This document shows, one piece after another, positions 15,937 to 29,004 of a stretch of DNA of 64,000 nucleotides. Origin of the DNA: Acanthacorydalis orientalis. Lineage: Eukaryota > Arthropoda > Insecta > Megaloptera > Corydalidae. The notes beneath the pieces were generated by a model. It was not told where the DNA came from, did not search any database, and worked only from the letters and a program-made list of their open reading frames with translations. Position numbers and translations under genes: made by a program. The stretch is taken from NCBI GenBank assembly GCA_034766995.1, contig CM068325.1, positions 6,279,774 to 6,343,773 of the forward strand, in the 5' to 3' direction. The stretch's first letter is position 1. The number at the start of each line of letters is the position of its first letter.

Positions 15937-17928
15937 TTATTCGGCCGTGTCGTCGTTTCCGGCGGCGTGCTTCCTCGTGCGATGGCTCGTCAGGCCCCGT
16001 CTCTTCTTGAAAGCGGCGCCGCACGATTCGCACTCGTACGGCCTCGTCCCTTCGTGGATCTTCGCGTGCCTCTGCCACGTCGCGTCGCTCCTGAAGATCC
16101 TGTCGCACGTCGTGCACTTCCGCTCCGAGTCGCCGTGGATCCGCACGTGCGCGGCGAGGTTCGCTTTCGACGCGAGCGTTTTCGAGCAGACGCCGCACTC
16201 GAACCGCCTCGCGCCGGTGTGCACTGCCGAGTGCACGTCGAGCGTGTGCTTGAGGCGGAACCGCTTCGCGCACACGTCGCACTCGTACGGCCGCTCGCCG
16301 CTGTGGATCCTCTCGTGCCCGTCGAGCACGTGCTTCAGCCGGAACCGTTTCGGGCACAGCCTGCACGCGTACGGTCTCTCGCCGGTGTGTATCCGCGCGT
16401 GTTTGACGAGGTTGTGCTTCATCGTGAACGCGCTGCCGCAGACGTCGCACGCGAACGGCCGGTCTCCGGTGTGAACCCTCGCGTGCGCGTCGAGCGTGTG
16501 TTTCAGCCGGAAGCGTCTGTCGCAGAGGTCGCAGCCGTAGGGCCGTTCCGCCGAATGCGTCTTCGAATGGAGCTCGAGACCGCGTTTCAGACGGAACGTC
16601 TTCGTGCAGATCTCGCACATGTACGGTTTCGCGCCCGTGTGTATCAGGACGTGCCCGTCGAGGACCGGCTTCTGCGTGAACGTCTTGCCGCACACGTCGC
16701 ACTTGAACGGGCGTTCGCCGGTGTGGACGCGCCGGTGGTTCTTCAGGTAACGTTCGGTCCCGAAACGTTTCGAACAGACGTCGCACTCGTGAGGCGCCGT
16801 CCCGGCGTGCACGTACGAGTGTCCGTCGAGCGCGTGCTTTAGCGCGAACGACTTCCCGCAGACGTCGCACACGAACGGACGTTCGCCCGTGTGGACGCGC
16901 TCGTGCTTCTTCAGATTGTATTTCTCGCCGAACGCTCTGTCGCAGACCTCGCACACGAACGGTTTTGACCCCGCGTGCGTCTTCCGGTGCGCGTCGAGCA
17001 CGTGCTTTAGGGCGAACGTCTTACCGCAAGTCTCGCACTCGAACGGACGTTCGCGCTTATCGAGACCGTACGGCGTACGCGCCGCCACGTGCGTTTTCGC
17101 GTGGGACACCGCCGTACCGTTCTTCTCGTCGGACGAGCTTCGATCGGAAGTCTCGATATCGTCGTGCACGGAGTCCGATGTCGAGATCCGGTCGGCCTGG
17201 CCGTCGGAACGCGCCCGAGAGAGACATTCCTCGAGGATCCGCTTCGACTCGACGGACTTTGCTCGGAATCGAATACAGTTCTCGACGTGTCGATAGCAGA
17301 CGTCGCATATTACCGGAGGGAAACCGTCATCTGCTCCGATCTTAAAATAAAAACCGTATCACAGTCTTTTCATTGTTGAGAACGGAAACTTTTTCGGATT
17401 TTTCAGTGCCGATACTATTCGTATCACTGAACCGACCGACGAGAGAGTTATTGTATTTAGGGTCACAATCTGAAAAAACGATTCACAAGAGGCAAATTAA
17501 CACATTAACAACCAGAAATTACAACTAAGGAAGTGTCAAAATTTCAAATCGGTCTTTATGTGTCATTTGTTTCAAACAGCACAAACTTCTTACTTGAACG
17601 GAAGAACTTCCTTATGATACACATTTACAATATTTTACAGAAACAGATAAATCAGGAGGATAATCGTGTACCTTTGAATTCGTTAATCCAGAAAAAGGAA
17701 GTTTGAAACCGACACGAGATCTGTTTAGAAAATAAAATTCGATTCGGTCCTTACCTGTATCGAAGCGTTCTCCATTAAAACTACAAATAAATATATTTCA
17801 TTCGAACATTTCGTTTTGAATACGTCGTACGTGTGTTCCGCGTTAGACAGGCACACTCTGCACGAGTTTTCCAAAGATATTTGATTCGGTTCGGTCATCC
17901 CTATTGCGTAATTACTCGAAAACGACAT
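15937..17928 (-). CDS. ZAD-C2H2 zinc-finger protein (13 fingers)
   Basis: A probable sequence-specific nuclear DNA-binding protein. Exon 1 is 17928-17755 (58 codons, phase 0) and exon 2 is 17340-15937 after a 414-bp intron, together 525 residues. The N-terminus is a ZAD dimerisation domain: its first CxxC pair (SCRVC) is in exon 1 and its second (ICDVC) opens exon 2, so the intron divides the domain. An acidic/serine-rich linker follows. Then thirteen tandem C2H2 fingers run from about residue 157 to 520, mostly with TGERP(F/Y)-type linkers; fingers 3, 7, 9 and 10 share a KH.LD. helix pattern. The ZAD class is characteristic of insects. Binding specificity and orthology cannot be called from sequence. 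The acceptor is TTTTAAG, a little unusual but phase-consistent. An internal GTG near 17169 could be mistaken for the start, but the ZAD part argues for 17928. Confidence 0.92.
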
Positions 17929-18343
17929 TCACTCAGCACATAATTTACAAAACGGTCCACGTTAATCGACCGAACGTACACCAGTGTAATTCAAAATCAA
18001 TTTTTTCATTCCCGGCGAGAACATTCGATCGAGCTTCATCATTTCCACCGATCGAAAATGAAACAACGTCTACGATCTCTTCGTCGACGGATCCGTTCAC
18101 TTCGCCCGAAAGCGATCGAGCGATACGTGTTCGAACTCGGATCGATTCTCAAGACGGTCAGCGTGCCTCGACACTGTTCGTATAGCACCACGACAAGCAG
18201 ATTAACTATTACACTCGATACCGTTCGATTCGATTATAAAACGTTTCTATCGGTATAATCTGATTTCGAACGCGCATTCAGGATGGTCGGGAAACCGGGC
18301 GAGTGATTCGTAAAACTCGTGTATACACATACATATCACATTG
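17929..18343. other. Intergenic, zinc-finger promoter side
   Basis: About 400 bp between the start of the zinc-finger gene and the 3' end of the first cuticle gene. No TATA box or recognisable element was seen. Confidence 0.4.
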
Positions 18344-18349
18344 TTTATT
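18344..18349 (-). terminator. Poly(A) signal of cuticle gene 1
   Basis: AATAAA on the minus strand, 234 bp past the stop codon. It is followed by TA and AAT simple repeats at 18360-18470, which would lie in the 3' UTR. Confidence 0.5.
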
Positions 18350-18392
18350 TTTATTATAAAAATATAAAAAATATATTTATATATATATGCAT

Positions 18393-18443
<51 letters not shown>

Positions 18444-18582
18444 AAACAATAATAATAATAATAATAATAGCCGTTTCGCCAGTATTAGAGAAATAGTCGA
18501 TCGGGTGGTATTAGTTTATCCGGTCATCGCGTTGTCGTCATCAGCTCAACAGAGATCGTTTTCAAAACGTTACAGCGGTAAT

Positions 18583-20412
18583 CTAATAGTTGTACCCGGT
18601 CTGAGGACTGAAGCTCGGCCTTCTTCCGGGTCCGGAAGGAAAACCGCCGGCGCCACCGGCACCGTGTCCACCGGCACCGTGTCCTCCAGCTCCACCGGCT
18701 CCGAATCCACCTGCTCCACCGGCTCCGAATCCACCTGCGCCGCCGGCTCCGAATCCGCCTGCACCGGGTCCTCCAGCGCCACCGGCTCCGAATCCGCCCG
18801 CACCGGGTCCTCCAGCGCCACCGGCTCCGAATCCACCTCCGTGTCCGCCGGCTCCACCTCCTATGCCTCCGAAACGTTGGGCGCCGCCGGCACCGAAACC
18901 AGCTCCTTTATATCCACCGGCACCGAACCCTGCGCCCGCTCCGCCGAATCCTGCTCCCGCGCCTCCGGCACCGAAACCGGCGCCAGCTCCGCCGGCCCCA
19001 CCGTGGTATCCGCCGGCGCCGGCTCCTCCGGCTCCCTCGCCCCTGTAGCTACCGTCGTCGTAAACACCGCGTGCCTCCTCGGCGGCGTTCTGCTCGAGCG
19101 ACTTCAAGATTTCGACGGGGATCGGCGGCGGGGTCGGGAGGTGCGCGCCTTGCGGCTGGAATCCGTTCTCGTCGGCGGTGTAAGCGACCGAGTACCGGTG
19201 GCCGTCGTCGCCGGTGTACGAGAATTGACCCTGCGCACCGACACCGCCGGCGCCTTGTTCCTGGGCCTGGATGCCGTTCGCGGTCTCGTATCTGAAATGA
19301 ACGCGGACGCCGGTCAGAAGAGAACGCACCGTGCGCGATCCTACTCTAACACGATTTCTCAACAAAGACGAGGAACCGTGCTGGTTACATAACCTGACAT
19401 ATAAGACCGGTATGGAACCGTTACTGAATTTGAAACGAATAAAAGAATAAAAAAAGAGCACGGAATCTGCTGAAAGAATTTTAAACCGCAATTATTTTCC
19501 TACCAAGGTCGGTTAGGTCGGTAGGAAATTGATTGCGGTTTTGTATATGCATTTGAAGGTGATGAACCGCAATTGTTTCCCTACCGAGCAAATGTAATTA
19601 TATATTAGGTCGGTAGGAAATTAATTGCGGTTTTGTATATGAATTTGAAGGTAATAAACCGCAATTATTTCTCTACCGAGCAAATTTATTTATATATTAG
19701 GCGGTAGGAAATTAATTGCGGTTTTATATATGAATCTGAAGGTAATAAACCGCAATTATTTACTTACCGAGCAAATTTATTTATATATTAGGTCGGTAGG
19801 AAATTCATTGCGGTTTTGTATATGCATTTGAAGGTAATAAACCGCAATTATTTCCCTATCGAACAAATTTATTTATATATTAGGTCGGTAGGAAATTCAT
19901 TGCGGTTTTGTATATGCATTTGAAGGTAATAAACCGCAATTATTTCCCTATCGAACAAATTTATTTATATATTAGGTCGGTAGGAAATTCATTGCGGTTT
20001 TGTATATGCATTTGAAGGTAATAAACCGCAATTATTTTCCTATCGAACAAATTTATTTATATATTAGGTCGGTAGGAAATTCATTGCGGTTTTATATATG
20101 CATTTCAAGGTAATAAACCGCAATTATTTCGCTACCGAGCAAATTTACTTATATATTAGGCGGTAGGAAATTAATTGCGGTTTTGTACATGCATTTGAAG
20201 GTAATAAACCGCAATTATTTCCCTATCGACCAAATGTATTTATATATTAGGTCGGTAGGAAATTCATTGCGGTTTTGTATATGCATTTGAAGGTAATAAC
20301 CGTAATTATTTTCTTACCGAATTAATAAATATATGTATAAGGCGGTAGGAAGATAATTGCAGTTTAATATATGAATTTGAAGGTAATAAACCGCAATTAT
20401 TTTCTTACCGAA

Positions 20413-20448
<36 letters not shown>

Positions 20449-21243
20449 GTTGATAGGAAAATAATTGCGGTAAAGTGTTTGAATTCGAAGTACATAGACC
20501 GCAATTATTTTTTTACCAATCAAATATATGTATATATAAAGTTGGTAGCGTCGAAAATTTAAAAATTTCTTCAAGAACAAAATTCTCATTAGAAAAGTAT
20601 CCGTATCATGAAAATTGTGTGAAACTTTCATTCGAAATTTAGAAAAAAATCTACGATGACGCGGTTAGCCTGTTGCACGGCCGCGACAATACTCCATTTC
20701 GGGGGAAATGTGCGCGCCGGCGCGGATTAGTACGATGCGGCCGCGCCGAACTGTTTCGGCGCGTCGCCCGCTCGCACACTACAGTCTGCGCCATGTGAGA
20801 TGCAGCTACGTCATTTCGTCAAAAATGTCTTGTATCTGTTTCGGAAGACTCATCTCATCGAATATCGCACAGAAAGGCAACGCAATCATCTCTTATGAAT
20901 GTTATAGAACCGTGTGTAGAGTTTGGAATCGTTTCTCATCGCCGTTTATGAGAAATCCGATTGAAAAAATGCCATCCTGTTTGTCCGATCGGTAGACAAA
21001 TAATTGCGGTATATGAACTTCGAATTCATATAAATCACCGCAATTATTTTCCTACCAACTTAATATATACATATATTACACGTAGGTAGAAAAATAATTG
21101 CGGTTTACGACATTCACATCCGTATACATTTCCGCAATTATTTGTCTACAAACCATATATATATATATTAGGTTGTAAAAAAAACAATTGCGGTCTATGA
21201 ACTTCGAATTCAAACACATTACCGCAATTATTTTCCTACCAAC

Positions 21244-21296
<53 letters not shown>

Positions 21297-21736
21297 CTGG
21301 TAGAAAAATAATTGCGGTCTATGACCTTTAAATTCAAACACATTGTCGCAATTATTTTCTTATGAACCTAATATATATATATATATTAAGCTGGAAAAAA
21401 ATAATTGCGGTCTATGAACTTTGAATTCATATACATTTCCGCAATTATTTTCCTACCAACTTACTATATACATATATTAAGTTGGTAGAAAAATAATTGC
21501 GGTTTACGACATTCAAATTCATATGCACTTCTGCAATTATTTATCTACCAACTTAATATTGGTATATATTAGGTCGGTAGACAAATAATTGCGGTCTATG
21601 AACTTCGAATTCATATAAATTACCGCAATTATTTTCCTACCAAACAAATATATACATGTATTAGGTTGGTAGAAAAATAATTGCGGTTTACGACATTCAC
21701 ATTCGTATGCACTTCCGCAATTATTTTTCTACTAAC

Positions 21737-21801
<65 letters not shown>

Positions 21802-22911
21802 ATATATATATATTAAGCTGGAAAAAAATAATTGCGGTCTATGAACTTCGAATTCATATATACGTCCGCAATTATTTTCCTACCAACTTATACATATATT
21901 AGACTGGTAGAAAAATAATCGCGGTTTACGACATTCAAATTCATATGCACTTCCGTAATTATTTTTCTACCAAGCTAATATATTAAGTTGGTAGGAAAAT
22001 AATTGCGGAAGTGCATTTGAGTTCGAAGTTCATAGACCGCAATTGTTTTTTTCCAGCTTAATATATATATATATATATATATATAAATTATCAATTTGGT
22101 TTTCAATATTGAATAGATATAAAGAAAATATACACAAAGAAAGGATCAAACACATGACCATAAACTAGAACGGTGTACGTTGGGTTGCATACACACAACA
22201 ATATTTGTTATTTTTTTTGTGCATTAACGCATCATCGATGTTTCTTTTTTTTGTTTACATGAATGCGTTCGTGTGTGAGTTCAGAGAGAGACATATACAC
22301 ATGCTAGGTAAAAAAAAAATAAAAAAACTTACTCGTAGCTGTACGTGCCGTCGCCATCGTTCTTAGCGTCGAATCTCACGATAGGGATGTGCGGACCGGC
22401 ACCGCCGTGGTACGCTCCGGCGCCTCCGGCACCTCCGTGGTACGCTCCGGCGCCTCCGGCACCTCCGTGGTACGCTCCGGCGCCTCCGGCACCGCCGTGA
22501 GCACCGCCGGCACCACCGTGGAATCCTCCGGCACCGCCTGCACCACCGGCTCCGCCGTGATAGGCACCGGCGCCAGCTCCGCCGGGTCTACCTCCGAAAG
22601 CGCCGCCGGCGCCGCCCGGGAATCCTCCAGCTCCGCCCGGGAATCCTCCCGGCCGTCCTCCGAAAGCGCCGCCCGGTCTACCGCCGAATCCGGCGCCGCC
22701 GCCCGGCGCCGACAAGAAGTGCCCGCTGCCGCCCGCGCCGGCCGCGCCCGCCGGCGGCAGATACGTGTTGTCTAGCCGCGCCGCCGTCGCCACGACGACG
22801 ACCGCCGCGAACACTGCGAACTGCAAGACATACGGACCGGTCAGCGCGCCGCGAAGCGTCCCGCTGTCGTCCCCCCCGCCCGCGCCGGCGGTCACTACTT
22901 ACGAGCTTCAT
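18583..22911 (-). CDS. RR-1 cuticle protein, glycine/alanine-rich
   Basis: A secreted structural protein of the chitinous cuticle. Exons: 22911-22903 (MKL), 22820-22333 and 19291-18583, spliced in phase to 401 residues. The short hydrophobic leader ends in VVVVATAA before RLDNTYLPP, a typical signal peptide split after three codons as in many insect cuticle genes. A long Gly/Ala-rich region follows ([12 protein letters not shown] repeats). Exon 3 opens with the chitin-binding Rebers-Riddiford RR-1 domain: YETANGI, then [38 protein letters not shown]. It ends in another Gly/Ala-rich tail finishing GYNY. Intron 2 (19292-22332) is 3.0 kb and consists mostly of two palindromic-element arrays. The paralogue at 35361-37924 shares the same exon plan. 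RR-1 proteins usually occur in flexible cuticle; expression here is unknown. Confidence 0.95.
19486..20545. mobile_element. Palindromic MITE array B (about 11 units)
   Basis: About eleven units at 91-92 bp spacing plus a lone right arm at the left edge, in cuticle gene 1 intron 2. The loop is TATATGCATTTGAAGG-like and the spacer is AAATTTATTTATATATTAGG-like. Four consecutive units near 19790-20090 are almost identical, so they were amplified locally. Confidence 0.88.
20650..20840. repeat. GC-rich dispersed repeat, copy 1
   Basis: A GC-rich island between arrays B and C. It shares a 24-bp exact match (20757-20780) with 55880-55903, followed in both places by similar sequence around GTCATTT(C/A)GTCAAAAA. 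It is probably one copy of an unnamed dispersed element. Confidence 0.6.
20985..22062. mobile_element. Palindromic MITE array C (about 11 units)
   Basis: About eleven units of roughly 85-100 bp, some separated by expanded TA tracts (21246-21293 and 21738-21812). The loop resembles TATGAACTTCGAATTCATAT. It lies in the same cuticle intron as array B but has a different spacer and loop. Confidence 0.85.
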
Positions 22912-23047
22912 CCTGATCGGCCGGTTGTGTGTCTTCACGAAACGGATACGAAACAAATTTGTATATATATATATATATACTCGGACGTGTGTGTGTGTGT
23001 GTATGTATGTGTTCGATGTGTGTGTGTGTGTACGACGCACTCGCACT

Positions 23048-23086
23048 CGACTGACGATGAGTGCCCGTCCGAGAGGTGTTCTTATA
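23048..23086 (-). promoter_or_regulatory. TATA box and initiator of cuticle gene 1
   Basis: On the minus strand TATAAG (23086-23081) is followed about 34 bp later by TCAGTCG (A at 23052), an arthropod-type initiator. That gives a 5' UTR of about 140 nt containing CA/TG and TA simple repeats. Confidence 0.6.
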
Positions 23087-23479
23087 CCGTGCCGGATCCC
23101 CACCATCCGGCGCGGAATAAGAGCGGATTCTCCGAAGGAGTCCTCCCCGTCGCGTTTCACACGAGATGATTATTGTGATGCAAGGTTACGGCGTATTAGA
23201 TGCACTTCTTCACGTGCCTCGGATGTCTCAATCGGATCGAGAAAGAAACGACCGTGTTTTTTTTTTCTCTCGAATCTAATTAGAACAACATCTGCCGATC
23301 GCGCGCGCACACACACACACACGATGGGCGAGAAAGGGAGGACACATATCGGACGACCTACATCGTCCGCGAGACCCTGAGGGAGACCGAATCGAGAGAG
23401 GATCGAACGCCGATCTGATTTTCACAGATTCACAAGATCCGCCGTTAAAAATGCATACATACGTATGTATATATACATT

Positions 23480-24452
23480 TTACGGTTTATGCAGTTCAAA
23501 TTCATATAAATTACCGCAATTATTTTCCTACCGTCCACATATACAGATCAATAGGGTTGGTAGAAAAACACTTGCGGTATTTTATATGAATTTCATGGTC
23601 ATAGCCCGCAATTATTATCCTACCGATCAAATATACACATATGTTAGGTTGGTAGGATAATAACTGCGGTGTTTACACTTCAAATTCATATAAAAAACCG
23701 CAAGTATTTTCCTACCGACCAAATATACACATATGTTAGGTTGGTAGGATAATAATTGCGGTCCGTGCACTTCAAATTCATGTACATTACCGCAATTATT
23801 ATCCTACCAACCTGATATATGCATATATTTGGTCGACAGGAAAATACTTGCGGTAATGTATATGAATTTGATGGTCATAAACCGCAATTATTATTCTACC
23901 AACCTGATATATGTATATATCAGACTGGTAGGATAATAATTGCGGTCTGTGCACTTCAAATTCATATACATTACCGCAAGTATTTTCCTACCGACCAAAT
24001 ATACACATATATCAGGTCGGTAGGATAATACTTGCGGTAATGTACATGAATTTGAAGTGCACGGACCGCAATTATTATCCTATCGACCTGATATATGTAT
24101 ATATCAGGTCCGGTAGGAAAATAATTGCGGTCTATGTACTTCAAATTCATGTACATTACCGCAAGTATTTTCCTACCGACCTGATATACGAATATATCAC
24201 GTCGGTAGGATAATACTTGCGGTAATGTATATGAATTTGATGGTCATAGACCGCAATTATTATCCTATCAACCTGATATATGTATATATCAGGCTGGTAG
24301 GAAAATAATTGCGGTCCGTGCACTTCGAATTCATGTACATTACCGCAAGTATTTTCCTACCGACCAAATATAAGACTGGTAGGATAATAATTGCGGTTCG
24401 AACCCTTCAAGTTCGTATCCATTACCGCAATTATTTTCCTACCGACTCGATA
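23480..24452. mobile_element. Palindromic MITE array D (about 10-11 units)
   Basis: Units at about 88-96 bp spacing upstream of cuticle gene 1. The non-palindromic loop allows orientation to be read: both GCACTTCAAATTCATG-type and TATGAATTTGATGGTC-type loops occur, so units lie in both orientations within one array. Spacers resemble CTGATATATGTATATATCAG, itself palindromic. Confidence 0.85.
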
Positions 24453-25402
24453 TGTGACTTTGTTGCATATCACGTTTACATTTCTGATTATCTGTCCTGT
24501 TCGTCACTGATCTAGACACCACTGACCGTCACCCAACCCAGTAGATATACAGCGAATCCGAATTAGTAGCATAATCGTCACCCGGCGTGAATAAGTCAGA
24601 TGTTTTTCCAAGGACCAGTGGTTGTGAGAAACGCTGCCTTGGACTGATCCCAGTATATGGATAATAATTAGTGAATACAGTCGGTAGAAAATGACTGGAA
24701 AATGGAAAGAAACACAAGAAAAAAAAATGTCGCTTCTCACAACAAAAAGAGGATAAAAAAACACTTAAGACCGAAACCTAGCGGAATCAACTCGAAGCGT
24801 GTGAGCTAACAGAGCAAGCAATCCGAATCACTTTGTCCTGCGGACAAAGTGACGAGAAATGTGTTCCATTCTCCTTGTCATCGAAACGAGAAGCCAAGAA
24901 TCCGGATGAAACAGTGATATCAGATCGAGATACCGCTGATATCATTCTTTTGTTAAAAAAAAAAAACACAAAGACAAGAAAACAGAAATAAAAAAAACGA
25001 CGACGGCGAGGAAACAAAAATAAACAGAAAAATAAAACAAACGAGCGACCGGCCGGCCGGCCATTATTATGGCGATGACGGAGGCATCCGCGTAGGCCGC
25101 GTCATCGATTACCGGCACGTCGGTCCGCCGCATTATTTATTGTGTCATAACGGCTCATAGAGTTCCGAGTGCTGAAAACGAATCTGGAACGAAAACGCGA
25201 GCGTAGACTACATAACGCTGCTCGGCGCGGCGGCAGCGTTGAACCGGTGACCCGTGACGACGGAGTGAAAGACAGAATCGTGGCGTTCGGTCTGGTGAGA
25301 AGCGTACGGAGGAGGCGGCGGCGCCGCCGCGTGCATTCACTTCGATTGCATGTTTTTTGTATTTACATAGAGACGAGCACATTATACTGTGCACACACAC
25401 AC

Positions 25403-25467
<65 letters not shown>

Positions 25468-25550
25468 CTATATGCACACACCCACACATCAACAACGAAT
25501 CGAAACGAAAACAAAAGCGATATGAATACTGCATTGTTTTCCCTGACATG
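24453..25550. other. Intergenic, no gene recognised
   Basis: Unique-looking DNA with poly(A/T) runs, a GGCCGGCCGGCC palindrome near 25050, a CpG-rich stretch at about 25060-25340 and a (TA)n tract at 25403-25463. No gene could be supported. Confidence 0.4.
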
Positions 25551-25554
25551 CCTG

Positions 25555-26090
25555 TCAGGTCGGTAGGAAAATAATTGCGGTTCGTGCGCTTCGAATTCGT
25601 ATACATCGGCGCAATTATTTTTCTACCGCCTCATATACTCATATCAGGTCGGTAGGAAAATAATTGCGGGTTGTGCGCTTCGAATTCATACGCATTACCG
25701 CAACTATTATCGTACCAACCTAATATATGTTTATATATCTGTGCGGTAGAAAAATAATTGCGGCAATGTATACGAATTCGAACGTTATCGCCCGCAATTA
25801 TTTTCCTACCGACCGAATATGCTCATATTAGACCGGTAGGAAAATGATTGCGGTTCGTGCACTTCGAATTCGTATACATCGGCGCAATTATTTTCCTACC
25901 GACCTGATATGCACGTATCAGGTCGGTAGGAAAATAATTGCGGTGATGTATACGGATTCGAAGTGCACGAACCGCAATTATTAACCTACCGGACTGATAT
26001 GAGTATATTTGGTCGGTAGGAAAATAATTGCGGGTTATAACCTGCGCATTCGTATGCATTACCGCAATTATTTTTCTACCGCACAGATAT

Positions 26091-26094
<4 letters not shown>
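25555..26094. mobile_element. Palindromic MITE array E (about 6 units)
   Basis: Six units at about 87-95 bp spacing, arms TAGGAAAATAATTGCGG and complement, with loops in both orientations. The right edge runs into a (TA)n tract (26090-26148). Confidence 0.85.
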
Positions 26095-26141
<47 letters not shown>

Positions 26142-26154
26142 TATACATGCATAC

Positions 26155-26765
<611 letters not shown>

Positions 26766-27982
26766 ACACACACACACACGCATCCGGTGCGACGCTGCTC
26801 CGATCCGTCATGAATGAAAGAAAAAGGGCATTCTTTCCTAATTATATCACATGCCGGTGCCTATCTCGACACGGACGGCTGTGACCTTTTCCACTTAATT
26901 ACCCGATAATCTAATACGGTAACGTCGGTCCGACGCGGGCGCGTGTGTGTGCGCGAGCGAACCACTTTTGCTCGCGGAATACAAGGCATGTTCCAGTTTA
27001 GCGATCGGCCGGAGCGTCGCGGCAGTAACAGAAAAAAAAAGTGAAATGTATTGAAGCGAGAGAGAGATTGACCTTGGTAATTGAAATGGAGCATCGTTTC
27101 TCAAATAACGATCGCGTACGATGGCTATGGCTACGGCGATGATGATGATGGTGCGGATCGACGTGCCTGCCTGCCTGCCTGCGAGGCAGAGATCGGTGGC
27201 CTTGCGGTTAGCGGCCGAAGGCGTAACGGAAATTGGATTGACGATGGTCGGCGTTGTTGTTGTTGAGTTGCATGCACAGCACACTACGAAAGGACAAATC
27301 GGCGTTCGCACACACACACTATACATATACATATATACATATTGTTGTAAATGTCAGCCGGTGATCTAATTATCAGAAAGAAAGAGATCTGTCAGTGTTA
27401 TATATATATATATATTTTTTTTTTTTCGCGTGCGCGAGGATGACTGGCACGACATTGAGAGTGAACCGAACGAGGAAATCTCGCTCTCGCGTTTTTTCCG
27501 TCCGTGATCCGGGCGCGGGACGTTCTCTCCCCCGTCAGAACGAGCGCCGTCCCGCGTGCCGCGGCGCGGGCCCGAAGGGCCGCCGCGGTACTCGAGTGCG
27601 AAGCGTACGCGCTCGAGCGGGACAAGATACGGGATAAGGGAGAGAGCTCCGAGTGAGTAGTGAGGTTATGTTATACCGAAACGCTGACGAAACCGTTTCC
27701 CAACGCACCGAAATAACTCGTGGCATTTATTAATTAGTTAGTACGACGTGTTTATGTATAAATGATTCACACACTTGTATGTACATATACATATATATGC
27801 ATATATACATAATTAATGTATGTAAATTTGTCGAAAATTAAAGCGGATCGGCGATAGAGACACCATATCCGTGAGATTTTGTGTATGAGAACTTAATTAC
27901 ATCACTCAGAACGCAGCCATTGCGACTAATCTCTATTGTACTTGCTAATTGTCTAATATTTACAATAAACACGAATAATGCA

Positions 27983-28019
<37 letters not shown>

Positions 28020-28455
28020 AATGCATATGTATATATTTATATACAGTATTTTAGATCAGTGAGACACCCAGGATGGGAGCGACCACCGAGTCCTGGCACC
28101 CCCGCAGAGGAAAAGGGAAAAAAAACAGTAGAAAACAAAACGCGAACATCGCTCGAAAACGCACCTATGAACACACAGAGAGACGAGTGTAACCACGACT
28201 GATGTAATTCAAGAGCTCTGTGAAGAGAAAACAGAACCGGATCGTATTCTTTAGGTGAATTTTTATGATCAGCTAATGGACTTTACTGAATTCACTCGCT
28301 CCGATCAGATTTATACAAAAGCGTGTACGAATGTAATTTATACCTGAGACTCGGTACAAACGATCTTCAAGGAAATGAATTTAAGAAAAAAAAACACAAG
28401 GCACAATTCGCCTTCAGTTCACACACACAGATGTACATGGCAATCAAATCATTTA
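26766..28455. other. Intergenic with CpG-rich stretches
   Basis: Contains GC- and CpG-rich segments (about 26900-27290 and 27425-27660) and AT-rich stretches. These could be regulatory or hold an unannotated non-coding exon, but no open frame, splice pattern or family similarity supports a gene. Confidence 0.4.
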
Positions 28456-28456
28456 C

Positions 28457-28530
<74 letters not shown>

Positions 28531-28803
28531 TGTATTTACATTTATAGACACCTCTTTGTTGTTTAGAGGTATGTGCGTGTCTCTGTGGGATCACGTATTC
28601 ATTCCAAGGTCCTGAGTTCGGTCATTTGATCGTTCGATCGATCGATATTTCGCAACGCATCCGGGTCAAATCGATTCCATATTGAATTTATATACAAAAA
28701 AAATTATATATATATATATATATTAATAATGATAAACAGATCAATCGGAACGTGACGTAGACGTGCGGCACGACTTCATTCTAATTTGTGTGTACACACA
28801 CAC

Positions 28804-28882
<79 letters not shown>

Positions 28883-28898
28883 TATATGTATGTATATA

Positions 28899-28985
<87 letters not shown>

Positions 28986-28990
28986 CTATA
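28456..28990. repeat. (TA)n microsatellites
   Basis: Two long TA tracts, 28459-28540 and 28803-28990, separated by about 260 bp of non-repeat sequence. The second is one of the longest simple repeats in the window. Confidence 0.9.
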
Positions 28991-29004
28991 TGTATGTATA
29001 TCCT

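Noticed and set aside
19486..20545. CRISPR-like array (regular palindromic repeats with spacers)
   Set aside because: The context is an intron of an insect cuticle gene, the spacers are conserved and not unique, and the units are transposon-like; no cas genes are present.
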